IMG/VR virus record: IMGVR_UViG_3300022916_000006
Coordinates: 1-64,000 of that record
From: a virus
Reading direction: 5' to 3' (one strand)
DNA length: 64,000 nt
The notes beneath the pieces are model-generated. The model did no database searches. It was given only the letters and a program-made list of their open reading frames with translations, and was not told the DNA's origin. Made by a program: the position numbers and the translations under genes. Below are positions 16,241 through 25,456 of this stretch, one piece after another (position 1 is the stretch's first letter; each line of letters begins with the position of its first letter).

Positions 16241-18262
16241 ATGAATATAAAATCATTTAAATTATCAAAACAATTTGTTGAAAGATATAAGAAAATAAAT
16301 CCAGAATTTGGATTTGATGGTCTTGGTGAATTAGTGTACATGAGAACCTATTCAAGAATTAAAGACGATGGTACAAATGAAGTGTGGTGGGAAACTGTAC
16401 AACGTGTGGTTGAAGGAACCTACACCATGCAAAAGAATCATATTGAAAATTCTAATTTGGGTTGGAATGCATGGAGAGCACAGAAATCAGCACAAGAGAT
16501 GTACAGACGAATATTCACTATGAAGTTTTTACCACCAGGTCGTGGATTGTGGGCAATGGGAACACCAATAACAGAGGAACGTGGATTATATGCCGCATTA
16601 AATAATTGTGCATTTGTTTCAACCAAAACATTAAAAGAAGATTTGTCAAAACCATTTTGTTTTTTGATGGATGCATCAATGTTAGGAGTTGGTGTTGGTT
16701 TTGATGTGAGAGGTGCTGAACAAATAATCATTAAACCACCTAGAGTATCATCATTAAAAGAGAAATATGTTGTTCCAGATGATCGTGAAGGTTGGGTTGA
16801 AAGTTTGAAATTATTACTTGATAGTTATTTCATGGGTACTGGTGAAATTGAATTTGATTATTCATTAATTAGAGCTGAAGGTGCTTTAATTAAAGGATTT
16901 GGTGGAGTGAGTAGTGGTGCAGGACCATTAAAAAAAGTACACAAAGACATTCGAAGAGTATTGAACGGTAATATTGATGATCCAATAACGATTACCACGA
17001 TTGTTGATATTATGAATTTAATTGGAACATGTGTTGTAGCTGGTAACGTGAGAAGAAGTGCTGAGATTGTATTTGGTGAAGCTACTAATGATGAATATAT
17101 CAATTTAAAAAATTATGAAATGAATCCAGAACGAGAAGAATATGGTTGGACATCAAACAATTCAGTATTTGCTAATGTAGATACTGATTATTCACAGTTT
17201 GTTGATAGAATATGTGACAATGGTGAGCCTGGGATATTTTGGTTAGATAATGCAAGAAAATATGGTAGAATGTCAAATGGTCCAGACAACAAAGACTTTC
17301 GAGCTGATGGTACAAATCCATGTGCAGAGCAAGTATTAGAATCGTATGAATTATGTTGTTTGGTTGAAACATTTCCAGATAGACATGAATCATTAGATGA
17401 TTTTTTAACTACTCTTAAATATGCATATTTATATGCAAAGACGGTGACTCTTGGTAAAACTCAATGGTCTGACACAAATAGAGTGATGTTGAGAAATAGA
17501 AGAATTGGATGCAGTGTGAGTGGAGTGGCACAATTTATATCACATCAGGGATTAACTACATTAAAGAAATGGTTAGATGTTGGATATAATGCAATTAAAG
17601 AGTGGGATGAGAAATATTCTGATTGGTTTGCAATACCAAAAAGCATTAGAGTTTCAAGTGTGAAACCAAGTGGTACAATCTCATTATTAGCTGGTGCAAC
17701 ACCAGGAATTCATTATCCAGAGAGTAGATTTTATATACGTCGAATTAGATTATCAAATACAAGCAAATTATTAACACCATTGAAGAGAGCTGGATATGTT
17801 ATTGAACCTGCATTTGGTAGTGAAGATTCTACAGTTGTAGTTGAGATTCCAATTGATGTTGGTGAAGGAGTAAGAACGTTAGATGACGTGGGGATGTATG
17901 AGCAATTATCATTGGCGGCATTTATGCAGAAGTATTGGTCTGATAATTCAGTAAGTTGTACAATTACATTTGATAGGGAGACTGAAGGACCACTAATTGA
18001 ACAAGCATTGAATTATTTTCAATATCAATTAAAGAGTGTTTCATTCTTACCAAAATTAGACAATACTACATATAAACAAATGCCATATGAACATATAACT
18101 GAAGATGATTATAATACAATTACTAAGAAGATCAAGAAATTGAATTTCAAAAGCGTTAAAGGAAATGAAGCTGAGATTGATAGATTTTGTACAACAGATT
18201 ATTGTGAATTAGGATCAGAAATTAGTGAAATAAAATCAACACAAAATGTAGGAAAAAAATAG
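16241..18262 (+). CDS. nrdJ: Adenosylcobalamin-dependent (class II) ribonucleotide reductase
   Basis: A 673-residue single-chain reductase making deoxynucleotides from ribonucleotides with vitamin B12 as radical source. NNCAFVST (C123) and NPCAEQ (C361) followed by C372 are the three active-site cysteines in the order seen in monomeric class II enzymes. KPSGTISLLAGATPGIH is the phosphate-binding segment. The C-terminal C-x4-C pair (C650, C655) would be the redox shuttle. AGGAG precedes the ATG. B12 dependence means it needs cobalamin from the host; no NrdB or NrdD partner is seen. It is followed at two bases by the dUTPase. Confidence 0.93.
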   Translation: MNIKSFKLSKQFVERYKKINPEFGFDGLGELVYMRTYSRIKDDGTNEVWWETVQRVVEGTYTMQKNHIENSNLGWNAWRAQKSAQEMYRRIFTMKFLPPGRGLWAMGTPITEERGLYAALNNCAFVSTKTLKEDLSKPFCFLMDASMLGVGVGFDVRGAEQIIIKPPRVSSLKEKYVVPDDREGWVESLKLLLDSYFMGTGEIEFDYSLIRAEGALIKGFGGVSSGAGPLKKVHKDIRRVLNGNIDDPITITTIVDIMNLIGTCVVAGNVRRSAEIVFGEATNDEYINLKNYEMNPEREEYGWTSNNSVFANVDTDYSQFVDRICDNGEPGIFWLDNARKYGRMSNGPDNKDFRADGTNPCAEQVLESYELCCLVETFPDRHESLDDFLTTLKYAYLYAKTVTLGKTQWSDTNRVMLRNRRIGCSVSGVAQFISHQGLTTLKKWLDVGYNAIKEWDEKYSDWFAIPKSIRVSSVKPSGTISLLAGATPGIHYPESRFYIRRIRLSNTSKLLTPLKRAGYVIEPAFGSEDSTVVVEIPIDVGEGVRTLDDVGMYEQLSLAAFMQKYWSDNSVSCTITFDRETEGPLIEQALNYFQYQLKSVSFLPKLDNTTYKQMPYEHITEDDYNTITKKIKKLNFKSVKGNEAEIDRFCTTDYCELGSEISEIKSTQNVGKK

Positions 18263-18264
18263 AT

Positions 18265-18687
18265 ATGGAATTAAAAGTGAAAAGATTAACTCGACATGCT
18301 AGATTACCAGAAAAAGCACATGCTGATGATTTGGGGTATGATATATTTTCATCAGAACCTTATCAATTTGAACCTGGTGATATTAGAACAATAAAGACTG
18401 GAATATGTATATCACCAAATAATAATTCATATGGGTGTATTATCAAAGATAGAAGCTCACTTGCTATGAAAGGGATGTTTGTACATGCTGGTATTATTGA
18501 TGCTGGATATAGAGGTGAGGTAAAAATACTATTTCATAATGCATCAAAGAAGGCATATCAAATCGATACTGGTGATAAAGTTGCACAGTTGATTCCACAT
18601 AAGATTATCAATTTTACAATTACTGATCAATATGATCTACATAACACAAAAAGAGGAGCTAAAGGCTTTGGAAGTACAGGTAAATGA
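18265..18687 (+). CDS. dut: dUTP diphosphatase
   Basis: A 140-residue trimeric-type dUTPase that hydrolyses dUTP to dUMP, keeping uracil out of DNA and feeding dTMP synthesis. All five conserved motifs are visible: DLGYDI (motif 1), DRSSLA (2), GIIDAGYRGE (3), GDKVAQLI (4) and RGAKGFGSTG (5, near the C-terminus). Its length is typical. It lies between ribonucleotide reductase and DNA polymerase in a nucleotide-supply block and overlaps the next gene by ATGA. Confidence 0.95.
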   Translation: MELKVKRLTRHARLPEKAHADDLGYDIFSSEPYQFEPGDIRTIKTGICISPNNNSYGCIIKDRSSLAMKGMFVHAGIIDAGYRGEVKILFHNASKKAYQIDTGDKVAQLIPHKIINFTITDQYDLHNTKRGAKGFGSTGK

Positions 18688-19028
18688 ATATGGCAGTAGG
18701 TGATCCAACATGCCCAAAGTGTGGATTTTATTATGCACATACATATGATATTATGAATGGGCATCATGTATGTGTAATTGTGAATAAATCGGATAATAAA
18801 GATGATACAGTTGCAACAAAAATAGAACCAATACCACACGGTAAAGGTCCAAATATTCATGATCTATTGAAAGTTGATATTGAGGAACGTGCAATATTAG
18901 GAGAAAATAGATATGGAGAAAAATTAAAGCCATTCAATGGCAGAGAGGTACTAGTAGATGCATATCAAGAAGCTCTTGATTTGTCAGTATATCTACGACA
19001 ATTAATATATGAAAAATATGGAGAATAA
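18684..19028 (+). CDS. Small protein with N-terminal zinc finger and MazG-like helical domain
   Basis: A 114-residue protein starting at the ATGA overlap with dut (a second ATG at 18690 is possible). Residues 8-28 hold CPKCG plus His and Cys that could bind zinc. Residues about 52-112 (IEERAILGENRYGEKLKPFN, then GREVLVDAYQEALDLSVYLR) match the pattern of short all-alpha phage proteins related in appearance to MazG-type nucleotide pyrophosphohydrolases. The position beside dut and ribonucleotide reductase suits nucleotide metabolism. The enzymatic role is inferred. Confidence 0.6.
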   Translation: MNMAVGDPTCPKCGFYYAHTYDIMNGHHVCVIVNKSDNKDDTVATKIEPIPHGKGPNIHDLLKVDIEERAILGENRYGEKLKPFNGREVLVDAYQEALDLSVYLRQLIYEKYGE

Positions 19029-19035
19029 AAAATAA

Positions 19036-21552
19036 ATGTATCAAAATATACACATTACAAGATTAAAAAACGCATATAAAGTTCATCTATGGGATGATGC
19101 TGATGGATATTCAGAATATATACACAAAACATATGCATACGTAAAAAATACTAAGGGTAAATATCTATCATTATATGGTGATAAAGTTAAAAAGGTTGAC
19201 CATTGGAGTAAAGAAGACTTACAAGCAGGTAAGATATTTGAAAGTGATATCCCACCAGAAACACGAGTCTTAATTGATAAATATGGTGAATCTGATGAAG
19301 TATCAATTAATCATAGAGAATTATATTTTGATATAGAAACTGAAGTAACACAAGGATTTCCTGATAAAAATAGAGTGGATAATAAAATAACATCAATAGC
19401 ATTATATGATAAATCAAAAGATGCATATTGTGTATTTATCACATCAGAAGATAATTTAAATTATATAGAAGATAATGTAACGGTGGAATCGTTTGATACT
19501 GAAGAATTAATGTTACATCGATTTTATGAAGAATATGTGACAATATCACCTACCATATTGAGTGGTTGGAATATTGATGGATTTGATGTTCCATATTTAT
19601 ATAATAGAACGAATAGATTGTTTGGTGAAGAATATGCAAATTCACTATCTCCCATCGGAATTGTTCAATATAATGAGTATAGTGATACATATAAAATTGC
19701 AGGAGTATCTTGTTTGGATTATTTAGCATTATATAAAAAGTTTGCAATTAAACAACAATCTTCATATCAATTGGGTGCCATTGGTCAACTTGAGGTTGAC
19801 ACAGGTAAGATTGAATATAGAGGATCATTGAATGATCTATATAAAAATGATATTAAAAAGTTTATTAAATATAACTTAAATGATGTTGTAATTATTAAAA
19901 AATTAGATGATAAATTAAAATATATTGAAATTGCTATGGGTATTGCTCACATTGGACATGTGCCATATGATACCATATATCATAGTAGTAGATATCTTGA
20001 TGGTGCAATTCTTACATATTTGAAGAAAAATAATATAATAGCACCGAATAGAAAACAAATAACAAAAGAAGCTAAAGATTCACATTTCAGTGGTGCATAT
20101 GTAAAAGAACCAATTCCTGGTAGATATGATTGGGTATATGATTTGGATTTGACATCAATGTATCCAAGCATAATTATGTCATTAAATATATCACCAGAAA
20201 CTAAAATAGGTAAATTTGAAAATTGGGATGATACATCTCTCATTGATGAAAATAAAGATGATCATATATTTATAAAAACCGATGGTACTAAATATGAATT
20301 GACACATAGTAAGATGAGGGAAATACTTGATAATAACGAGATGACCATTTCATCAAATGGAGTGATGTATGATAATGATCGAGTAGGAGTGATTCCTACA
20401 ATATTGAACACTTGGTTTGATCAACGAGTGCATTATAGAAAGTTAATGGCACAATATGATGAGTCTGGTGATATTAAACAGAGAGATTTTTATGATAAAC
20501 GTCAACATGTTCAAAAGATTATATTGAATAGTTTGTATGGTGTATTAGGATTATCAGTATTTAGATTTTATGATATTGATAATGCTGAGGCAACTACATT
20601 GACTGGTCAAGCTCTTATTAAATATACTCAAAAGATGGCTAATTATTATTATAATAATGAATTGAACGATGATAAGGATCATGTAATATATACAGATACT
20701 GATTCAATATATTGTTCTGCTGTACCAATAATAAAGAATAGATTTCCTAATATAGATGTGTCAGATGATAAAATTATGACAGAAAAAATATTGGATGTAA
20801 CATCAAATGTGCAAACATTTATTAATAAAAGTTATGATATGTTTGCTGATAAACTTTTAAACTGTAAATCGCATAAATTTAACATAAAGCAAGAAGTGAT
20901 TTCAAAATCAGCATTTTGGGTTACTAAAAAAAGATATGGTCAATGGATTATAAATGATGGTGGGACTCCATGTAATAAATTAGATGTTAAAGGACTTGAT
21001 ATTGTTAAAAGTAATTTCCCAGTATCATTCAGAGGTATTATGACTAAATTGTTAAATGGGATATTAAATCATGATCCTAAATCTCAGATAGATGATATGT
21101 TATCAAATTTTAAAATGAAAATGAAAACATTACCATTAAGTGATATTGCATCTCCAACTGGAGTAAATAATATGAAAAAATTTAAACATAAACCTAGGAC
21201 AATATATAATTCAAATATGATATTCACGAAGACTAAAAAAGGAGCACCAGCTCATGTCAAAGCTGCTATAGTTTATAATGATTTATTGGAATATTTTAAA
21301 CTTACGAATATAGTACCAATTACTAGTTCAGATAAGATAAGATGGGTATATTTAATAGAAAATCCTCTAAACATAGAACAGATTGCATTTAAGGGATATG
21401 ATGACCCTGAAGAAATCATGAGTTATATTAATATGTATGTTGATCGTAATAAAATATTTAACAAATTATTGCAGAAAAAGATAGACATGTTTTATGATAG
21501 CATGAGTTGGGTATTTGTTGATACTCAAAATACATTAGAACGTTTTTTTTAA
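19036..21552 (+). CDS. 43: Family-B DNA polymerase (T4 gp43-like)
   Basis: An 838-residue replicative polymerase with 3'-5' proofreading. Exonuclease motif I is YFDIETE (D99, E101), with NIDGFDVPYL as Exo II. Polymerase motif A is DLDLTSMYPS (369-378), motif B KIILNSLYG (494-502), and motif C YTDTDSIY (552-559). T4 gp43 is about 900 residues, so this is slightly shorter but complete. It has no intein. The cognate clamp and clamp-loader genes lie 5-9 kb downstream, with the base-modification cassette inserted between. Confidence 0.95.
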   Translation: MYQNIHITRLKNAYKVHLWDDADGYSEYIHKTYAYVKNTKGKYLSLYGDKVKKVDHWSKEDLQAGKIFESDIPPETRVLIDKYGESDEVSINHRELYFDIETEVTQGFPDKNRVDNKITSIALYDKSKDAYCVFITSEDNLNYIEDNVTVESFDTEELMLHRFYEEYVTISPTILSGWNIDGFDVPYLYNRTNRLFGEEYANSLSPIGIVQYNEYSDTYKIAGVSCLDYLALYKKFAIKQQSSYQLGAIGQLEVDTGKIEYRGSLNDLYKNDIKKFIKYNLNDVVIIKKLDDKLKYIEIAMGIAHIGHVPYDTIYHSSRYLDGAILTYLKKNNIIAPNRKQITKEAKDSHFSGAYVKEPIPGRYDWVYDLDLTSMYPSIIMSLNISPETKIGKFENWDDTSLIDENKDDHIFIKTDGTKYELTHSKMREILDNNEMTISSNGVMYDNDRVGVIPTILNTWFDQRVHYRKLMAQYDESGDIKQRDFYDKRQHVQKIILNSLYGVLGLSVFRFYDIDNAEATTLTGQALIKYTQKMANYYYNNELNDDKDHVIYTDTDSIYCSAVPIIKNRFPNIDVSDDKIMTEKILDVTSNVQTFINKSYDMFADKLLNCKSHKFNIKQEVISKSAFWVTKKRYGQWIINDGGTPCNKLDVKGLDIVKSNFPVSFRGIMTKLLNGILNHDPKSQIDDMLSNFKMKMKTLPLSDIASPTGVNNMKKFKHKPRTIYNSNMIFTKTKKGAPAHVKAAIVYNDLLEYFKLTNIVPITSSDKIRWVYLIENPLNIEQIAFKGYDDPEEIMSYINMYVDRNKIFNKLLQKKIDMFYDSMSWVFVDTQNTLERFF

Positions 21553-21565
21553 AAAAGGAGTTAAC

Positions 21566-22093
21566 ATGATAAAATATAACATAGCAAAAGAATTTAACTT
21601 TGATTATGGGCATAGGGTATGGCCTCAAAAACTAAATTCTGAATTTAGCTTAGATTGTGAATTGGCGTGTAGACATTTACATGGACATAGAGGTACTGTA
21701 ATTGTTCACTTAGAATCAGAGGAGTTGGATAACCAAGGAATGGTGACTGATTTTCATCATTTAAATTGGTTTAAGAAGTTCCTAGATGATGCAATTGATC
21801 ATAAATTTATATTGGATAGAAATGATCCGTTGTTACTTGATTTATTTCCACTATTGGTATTGGAGGAAATGAAAGAATATGCAGTAGCTAACTTAAATGA
21901 TGTACCAGTATTATTGTGGGAAATATATGAAGGATTAGTTATAGTTGATTTTATACCAACTTCAGAAAATATGGCAAAGTGGTTATTAGATATTGTTAGC
22001 CATAAAATGAAACCATTATCTGTATTGGTATCTCATATAGAATTTTTTGAAACACCAAAATCACAAAGTGTATGTTATCAAGGAACTATGTAA
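21566..22093 (+). CDS. queD: 6-carboxy-tetrahydropterin synthase (QueD)
   Basis: A 175-residue enzyme for the second step of 7-deazaguanine synthesis, converting dihydroneopterin triphosphate to 6-carboxy-tetrahydropterin. The ACRHLHGHRG segment gives the catalytic Cys and two zinc His ligands, with the earlier His in FDYGHRV; TDFHHL, DHKFIL and PTSEN complete the family pattern, and VSHIEFFETP is the C-terminal Glu. AAGGAG lies before the ATG. It starts a run of preQ0 genes (queD-queE-nuclease-folE-queC) with almost no spacing. Confidence 0.93.
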   Translation: MIKYNIAKEFNFDYGHRVWPQKLNSEFSLDCELACRHLHGHRGTVIVHLESEELDNQGMVTDFHHLNWFKKFLDDAIDHKFILDRNDPLLLDLFPLLVLEEMKEYAVANLNDVPVLLWEIYEGLVIVDFIPTSENMAKWLLDIVSHKMKPLSVLVSHIEFFETPKSQSVCYQGTM

Positions 22094-22840
22094 ATGAATT
22101 ATAATGATATTATTCCCGTAAATGAAGTGTATCCATGTATACAAGGTGAGGGTAGATTAATTGGTGTTCCTCATCTTTTAATCAGAACTACTGGATGTAG
22201 ATTGAAATGTCAATTCTCTGGAGGATCATTTTGTGATACACCATATAGTAGTTGGAATCCTGAAAAGGGTAAATTCTCATTAAATAATATAGTTGATATA
22301 TATAAGGAATTTCCTAATATACGTCATACTATGATAACTGGTGGAGCTCCAACTTTACATTCAAAGTTATTACAAGAATTATGTACAATTGGAAAAGAAT
22401 TTGGGCACTATATTACAATTGAAACAGAGGGTAGTGAATATGTATATACTAAAGCTGATTTGATATCATTATCACCAAAACTATCAAATTCAATTCCAAT
22501 ACCTGGATCAAAAATGGGACAACAAACTGTGACAGATAATGATAGACGGCAACACGTTAAATGGTATAGAAATATAGAAGCTATGAAGGATTTAATAAAA
22601 CACCATCATGATTATCAAATTAAACCAGTAATTTCACAACAATCAGATTTGAATGAGGTTGAAGAATTATTGAAAGAATTAGATGTAGCAAAATGTAAAG
22701 TATATCTAATGCCAGAAGGATTGACTAAAGATCAATTGGAGAGTAGAAGAAAGTGGTTAATACAATTGTGTATTGATCGTGGTTATAATTTCACTGATAG
22801 GCTACATATAATAGCTTATGGTGATAAACGAGGAGTTTAA
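22094..22840 (+). CDS. queE: 7-carboxy-7-deazaguanine synthase (QueE), radical SAM
   Basis: A 248-residue radical-SAM enzyme contracting 6-carboxy-tetrahydropterin to 7-carboxy-7-deazaguanine. VYPCIQGEGRLIG at the N-terminus and CDTPYSSW after the cluster are typical of QueE. The iron-sulfur cysteines are C35, C39 and C47, so the usual C-x3-C-x2-C is stretched to C-x3-C-x7-C by a FSGGSF insert. The GGEP motif is GGAP (83-86). The gene starts right after queD. Identification is firm from context and flanking motifs; the cluster-site variation is noted separately. Confidence 0.9.
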   Translation: MNYNDIIPVNEVYPCIQGEGRLIGVPHLLIRTTGCRLKCQFSGGSFCDTPYSSWNPEKGKFSLNNIVDIYKEFPNIRHTMITGGAPTLHSKLLQELCTIGKEFGHYITIETEGSEYVYTKADLISLSPKLSNSIPIPGSKMGQQTVTDNDRRQHVKWYRNIEAMKDLIKHHHDYQIKPVISQQSDLNEVEELLKELDVAKCKVYLMPEGLTKDQLESRRKWLIQLCIDRGYNFTDRLHIIAYGDKRGV

Positions 22841-22841
22841 T

Positions 22842-23456
22842 ATGGGAACAAAGAAACCATCAAGTAATAAATTATTTAATAAACAATTTTCAAAGGGTAA
22901 AGTAGGTGAAGAATATTTTGAACATGTAATAGCTAAAGATTATTTTGATGAATTATACATGTATAATGATTTTAATAATCCTGTTGACAGGCGATATCAG
23001 ATTGATGGCATAGATGGGTATATAAAGGATAATAAGTGGGATAACAAATATTTTATAGAGATTAAAAGTAATTTGACATATAATCCAATACTTAAAGATT
23101 TTTCAGCTTGTTTAGAATTTAATAAGTGGGATATAAGTGAACAACAACATCATGGAAATGATGAGGAAGAGGGATATATTCAGGATTCAAAGGCACATCG
23201 AATTTATCATCTGGAAGTGATAAATACGAAAAATACAAAATCAGGATTTGTGGGCACTGGAAATTGGGTATATTATGATTTACCAACGATGAGAAATTTT
23301 ATACACCGTGAATGGAATAAACCAAAGGCAACAAATTGGATACGTGCCCTATCGTTTGTTGGAGGATATAATTCTAATTATGCAAGATTAATTTCAATGT
23401 CAGTAAAGGATTCTAGGTTCCCACTTCACAATAAGCGGTCTATAACATACAGATGA
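22842..23456 (+). CDS. PD-(D/E)XK nuclease-like protein in the deazaguanine operon
   Basis: A 204-residue protein. The ATG at 22842 is chosen because it follows GAGGAG (22829-22835 region) and the queE stop. [17 protein letters not shown] at the N-terminus, [12 protein letters not shown], and YFIEIKSN give the order Glu ... Asp ... Glu-x-Lys expected of a PD-(D/E)XK nuclease core. Long His/Glu-rich and aromatic stretches follow. It may cut DNA lacking the modification or process ends, but the position is the only clue. It overlaps folE by four bases, so it is part of the same operon. Confidence 0.6.
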   Translation: MGTKKPSSNKLFNKQFSKGKVGEEYFEHVIAKDYFDELYMYNDFNNPVDRRYQIDGIDGYIKDNKWDNKYFIEIKSNLTYNPILKDFSACLEFNKWDISEQQHHGNDEEEGYIQDSKAHRIYHLEVINTKNTKSGFVGTGNWVYYDLPTMRNFIHREWNKPKATNWIRALSFVGGYNSNYARLISMSVKDSRFPLHNKRSITYR

Positions 23457-24079
23457 TAAAAAAAATAAAAAGTAATGAAAATATAATTAGATCAACATCA
23501 GATCGAGATGAGATGTTGTTGGATGCTACTAAATATTATGGTAAGTTTCTTGATAGTTTGGGATTCGATTGGAAACATGACCCTAATATGATGGATACTC
23601 CAAATCGTGTAGCTAAAATGTTCATTGATGAATTGTATGCTGGAAGTTTTAATGCACCACCAAATATAACAGCATTTGATAATGTAGATGGATATGATGG
23701 TATGGTGTTTCAAGGAAATATTAAGATGCAATCTACTTGTAGTCATCATGCAGTTCCGTTTGTTGGAGTTGCCCATATAGCATATATCCCATCAGCTGAT
23801 GGTAAAATAATAGGTTTGAGTAAATTAAATAGGATTGTTGAATATTATGCAAGAAGACCACAAGTTCAAGAAAACTTAACTATGCAAATACATTCACATG
23901 TTGATCAAATGTGTGAGGGAAATATAGGAGTAGCTGTTATGATAGAAGCAAATCATATGTGTGTGCAAGTGCGTGGGGTGGAACATGATTCTATAATGAA
24001 GACTACTAAATTATCAAAAAGATTCTTAACAGAAGATAAAGTATTAAATGAACTTTATCAATTTATAAATGGACAATAA
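23453..24079 (+). CDS. folE: GTP cyclohydrolase I (FolE)
   Basis: A 208-residue enzyme that opens GTP to dihydroneopterin triphosphate, the first step toward both folate and 7-deazaguanine. [20 protein letters not shown] gives the zinc Cys (C96) and His ligands, [20 protein letters not shown] is the family core, and HMCVQVRG holds the second zinc Cys (C170). DTPNRVAKM is also characteristic. It lies between the nuclease-like gene and queC and so most likely feeds preQ0 synthesis. It overlaps the upstream gene by ATGA. Confidence 0.94.
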   Translation: MIKKIKSNENIIRSTSDRDEMLLDATKYYGKFLDSLGFDWKHDPNMMDTPNRVAKMFIDELYAGSFNAPPNITAFDNVDGYDGMVFQGNIKMQSTCSHHAVPFVGVAHIAYIPSADGKIIGLSKLNRIVEYYARRPQVQENLTMQIHSHVDQMCEGNIGVAVMIEANHMCVQVRGVEHDSIMKTTKLSKRFLTEDKVLNELYQFINGQ

Positions 24080-24082
24080 TAA

Positions 24083-24745
24083 ATGAGTAAAATTAAGAAA
24101 GTAATTATATATTCTGGTGGATTAGATTCATATACGATGTTGATGGATTTATTGTATAAAAACAAATCTATATCAGCCATATCATTTGATTATGGACAGC
24201 GACATGATAAAGAACTTGAGTTTGCTAAACGAGTGTGTAGTAAACATGATATTGAGCATATAGTTGTTGACATAAATTCAATAAATAAACTAATGCAAGG
24301 ATCATCATTAACATCTGATATTGATATACCAGAAGGACATTATGAAGATGAAAACATGAAATCGACAGTTGTACCAAATAGAAACATGATCTTCATATCG
24401 CTTGCAACAGCCTATGCTGTGTCAATAGGGGCGAATGAAGTGTGGACTGGTGTACATGCTGGAGATCATGCGATATACCCTGATTGTCGGGGTGAATTTA
24501 TTGATAAAATAAATGAAGTTACTAAAATTTCAAATTATGAATCTGTTGAAGTAAAAGCTCCATTTATTGAAATGTCTAAAATAGGTATAGTAGATATTGG
24601 TAAACGATTGGGAATTGATTATTCTGATGCATGGACCTGTTATAAGGGTAATGAATTTGCATGTGGAAAGTGTGGATCATGTCAGGAAAGACTTGAAGCA
24701 TTTGATCAAAATGACATTAAGGATCCGATGAGATATGAAACATAA
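24083..24745 (+). CDS. queC: 7-cyano-7-deazaguanine synthase (QueC)
   Basis: A 220-residue ATP-dependent enzyme converting 7-carboxy-7-deazaguanine to preQ0. The P-loop is SGGLDS (11-16) of the PP-loop superfamily; [15 protein letters not shown] and [14 protein letters not shown] are QueC signatures. The C-terminal zinc site is [12 protein letters not shown] with an earlier Cys in WTCYKG. Domain length is normal, and there is no fused glutamine amidotransferase. The product, preQ0, is the usual substrate of DpdA, encoded two genes later. Confidence 0.94.
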   Translation: MSKIKKVIIYSGGLDSYTMLMDLLYKNKSISAISFDYGQRHDKELEFAKRVCSKHDIEHIVVDINSINKLMQGSSLTSDIDIPEGHYEDENMKSTVVPNRNMIFISLATAYAVSIGANEVWTGVHAGDHAIYPDCRGEFIDKINEVTKISNYESVEVKAPFIEMSKIGIVDIGKRLGIDYSDAWTCYKGNEFACGKCGSCQERLEAFDQNDIKDPMRYET

Positions 24746-25421
24746 TTCTGGTGATGAAAAGTTAATACCAATGTTAGAATGGGGAGTACCAGCTGATATT
24801 CAAGGAAGTGATGAAATTGTTTTAAATTCACCAATAATGATCAAGGCACAAGAAAAGATTATTGAATTATTTAAACCAAAAAGTAATACTGCATTTGTTT
24901 CATTATGTACTTCAACTAGACCATATTCATCAGGAAGAAAATGGAACAAATTCATAAAAGAATTTAATGATGTTGATTTTATAATATCATCAAATGGTGG
25001 TGTAATTCCCATTGAATATGAAAATTCATATCCATATTTGACTTATGATGCACATGGTACGATAGAATATGATGAGGTATATAAATTATATACGACAAGA
25101 AATTTAATAAGATTTTTTATACTTAAAAAATATGAGAATATAGTATTTAATTTCAGACCTAATTTAAGAAATAGTAAATCTGCAAAAATTGCTGGGGATT
25201 ATCTTTTTGAAAAAGGACATATAAAAAGTTATTGCATTATACCAAATATTGATTTGTATAATGAGGCACAGAATGATGGATTTACAAAACTTGGATTGTC
25301 AATGTATCCAGATTTACATCCAATAATATTGACAAAATTAAAAGAATCAGTGATTAAATATACAAAAAATACAACGATAAAAAAAGAAAAGGATGAAAAT
25401 GATATTAATTTATTTTGGTGA
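24735..25421 (+). CDS. ArcS/DUF5591-like protein of 7-deazaguanine modification
   Basis: A 228-residue protein overlapping queC by 11 bases. Residues about 54-110 read [14 protein letters not shown] ... [20 protein letters not shown] followed by DAHG. This matches the pattern of the archaeosine-synthase core (DUF5591), which has a Cys, a PYS motif and a (V/I)P-E-(L/Y)E...YP...YD segment. ArcS converts preQ0 in archaeal tRNA to archaeosine or its precursor. Here the domain stands alone without a transglycosylase part and could act on preQ0 already in DNA. The assignment rests on pattern recognition; the reaction in phage is inferred. Confidence 0.6.
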   Translation: MKHNSGDEKLIPMLEWGVPADIQGSDEIVLNSPIMIKAQEKIIELFKPKSNTAFVSLCTSTRPYSSGRKWNKFIKEFNDVDFIISSNGGVIPIEYENSYPYLTYDAHGTIEYDEVYKLYTTRNLIRFFILKKYENIVFNFRPNLRNSKSAKIAGDYLFEKGHIKSYCIIPNIDLYNEAQNDGFTKLGLSMYPDLHPIILTKLKESVIKYTKNTTIKKEKDENDINLFW

Positions 25422-25456
25422 ACTATCAATCAAAACTCACACTGGAGGAAGATATA

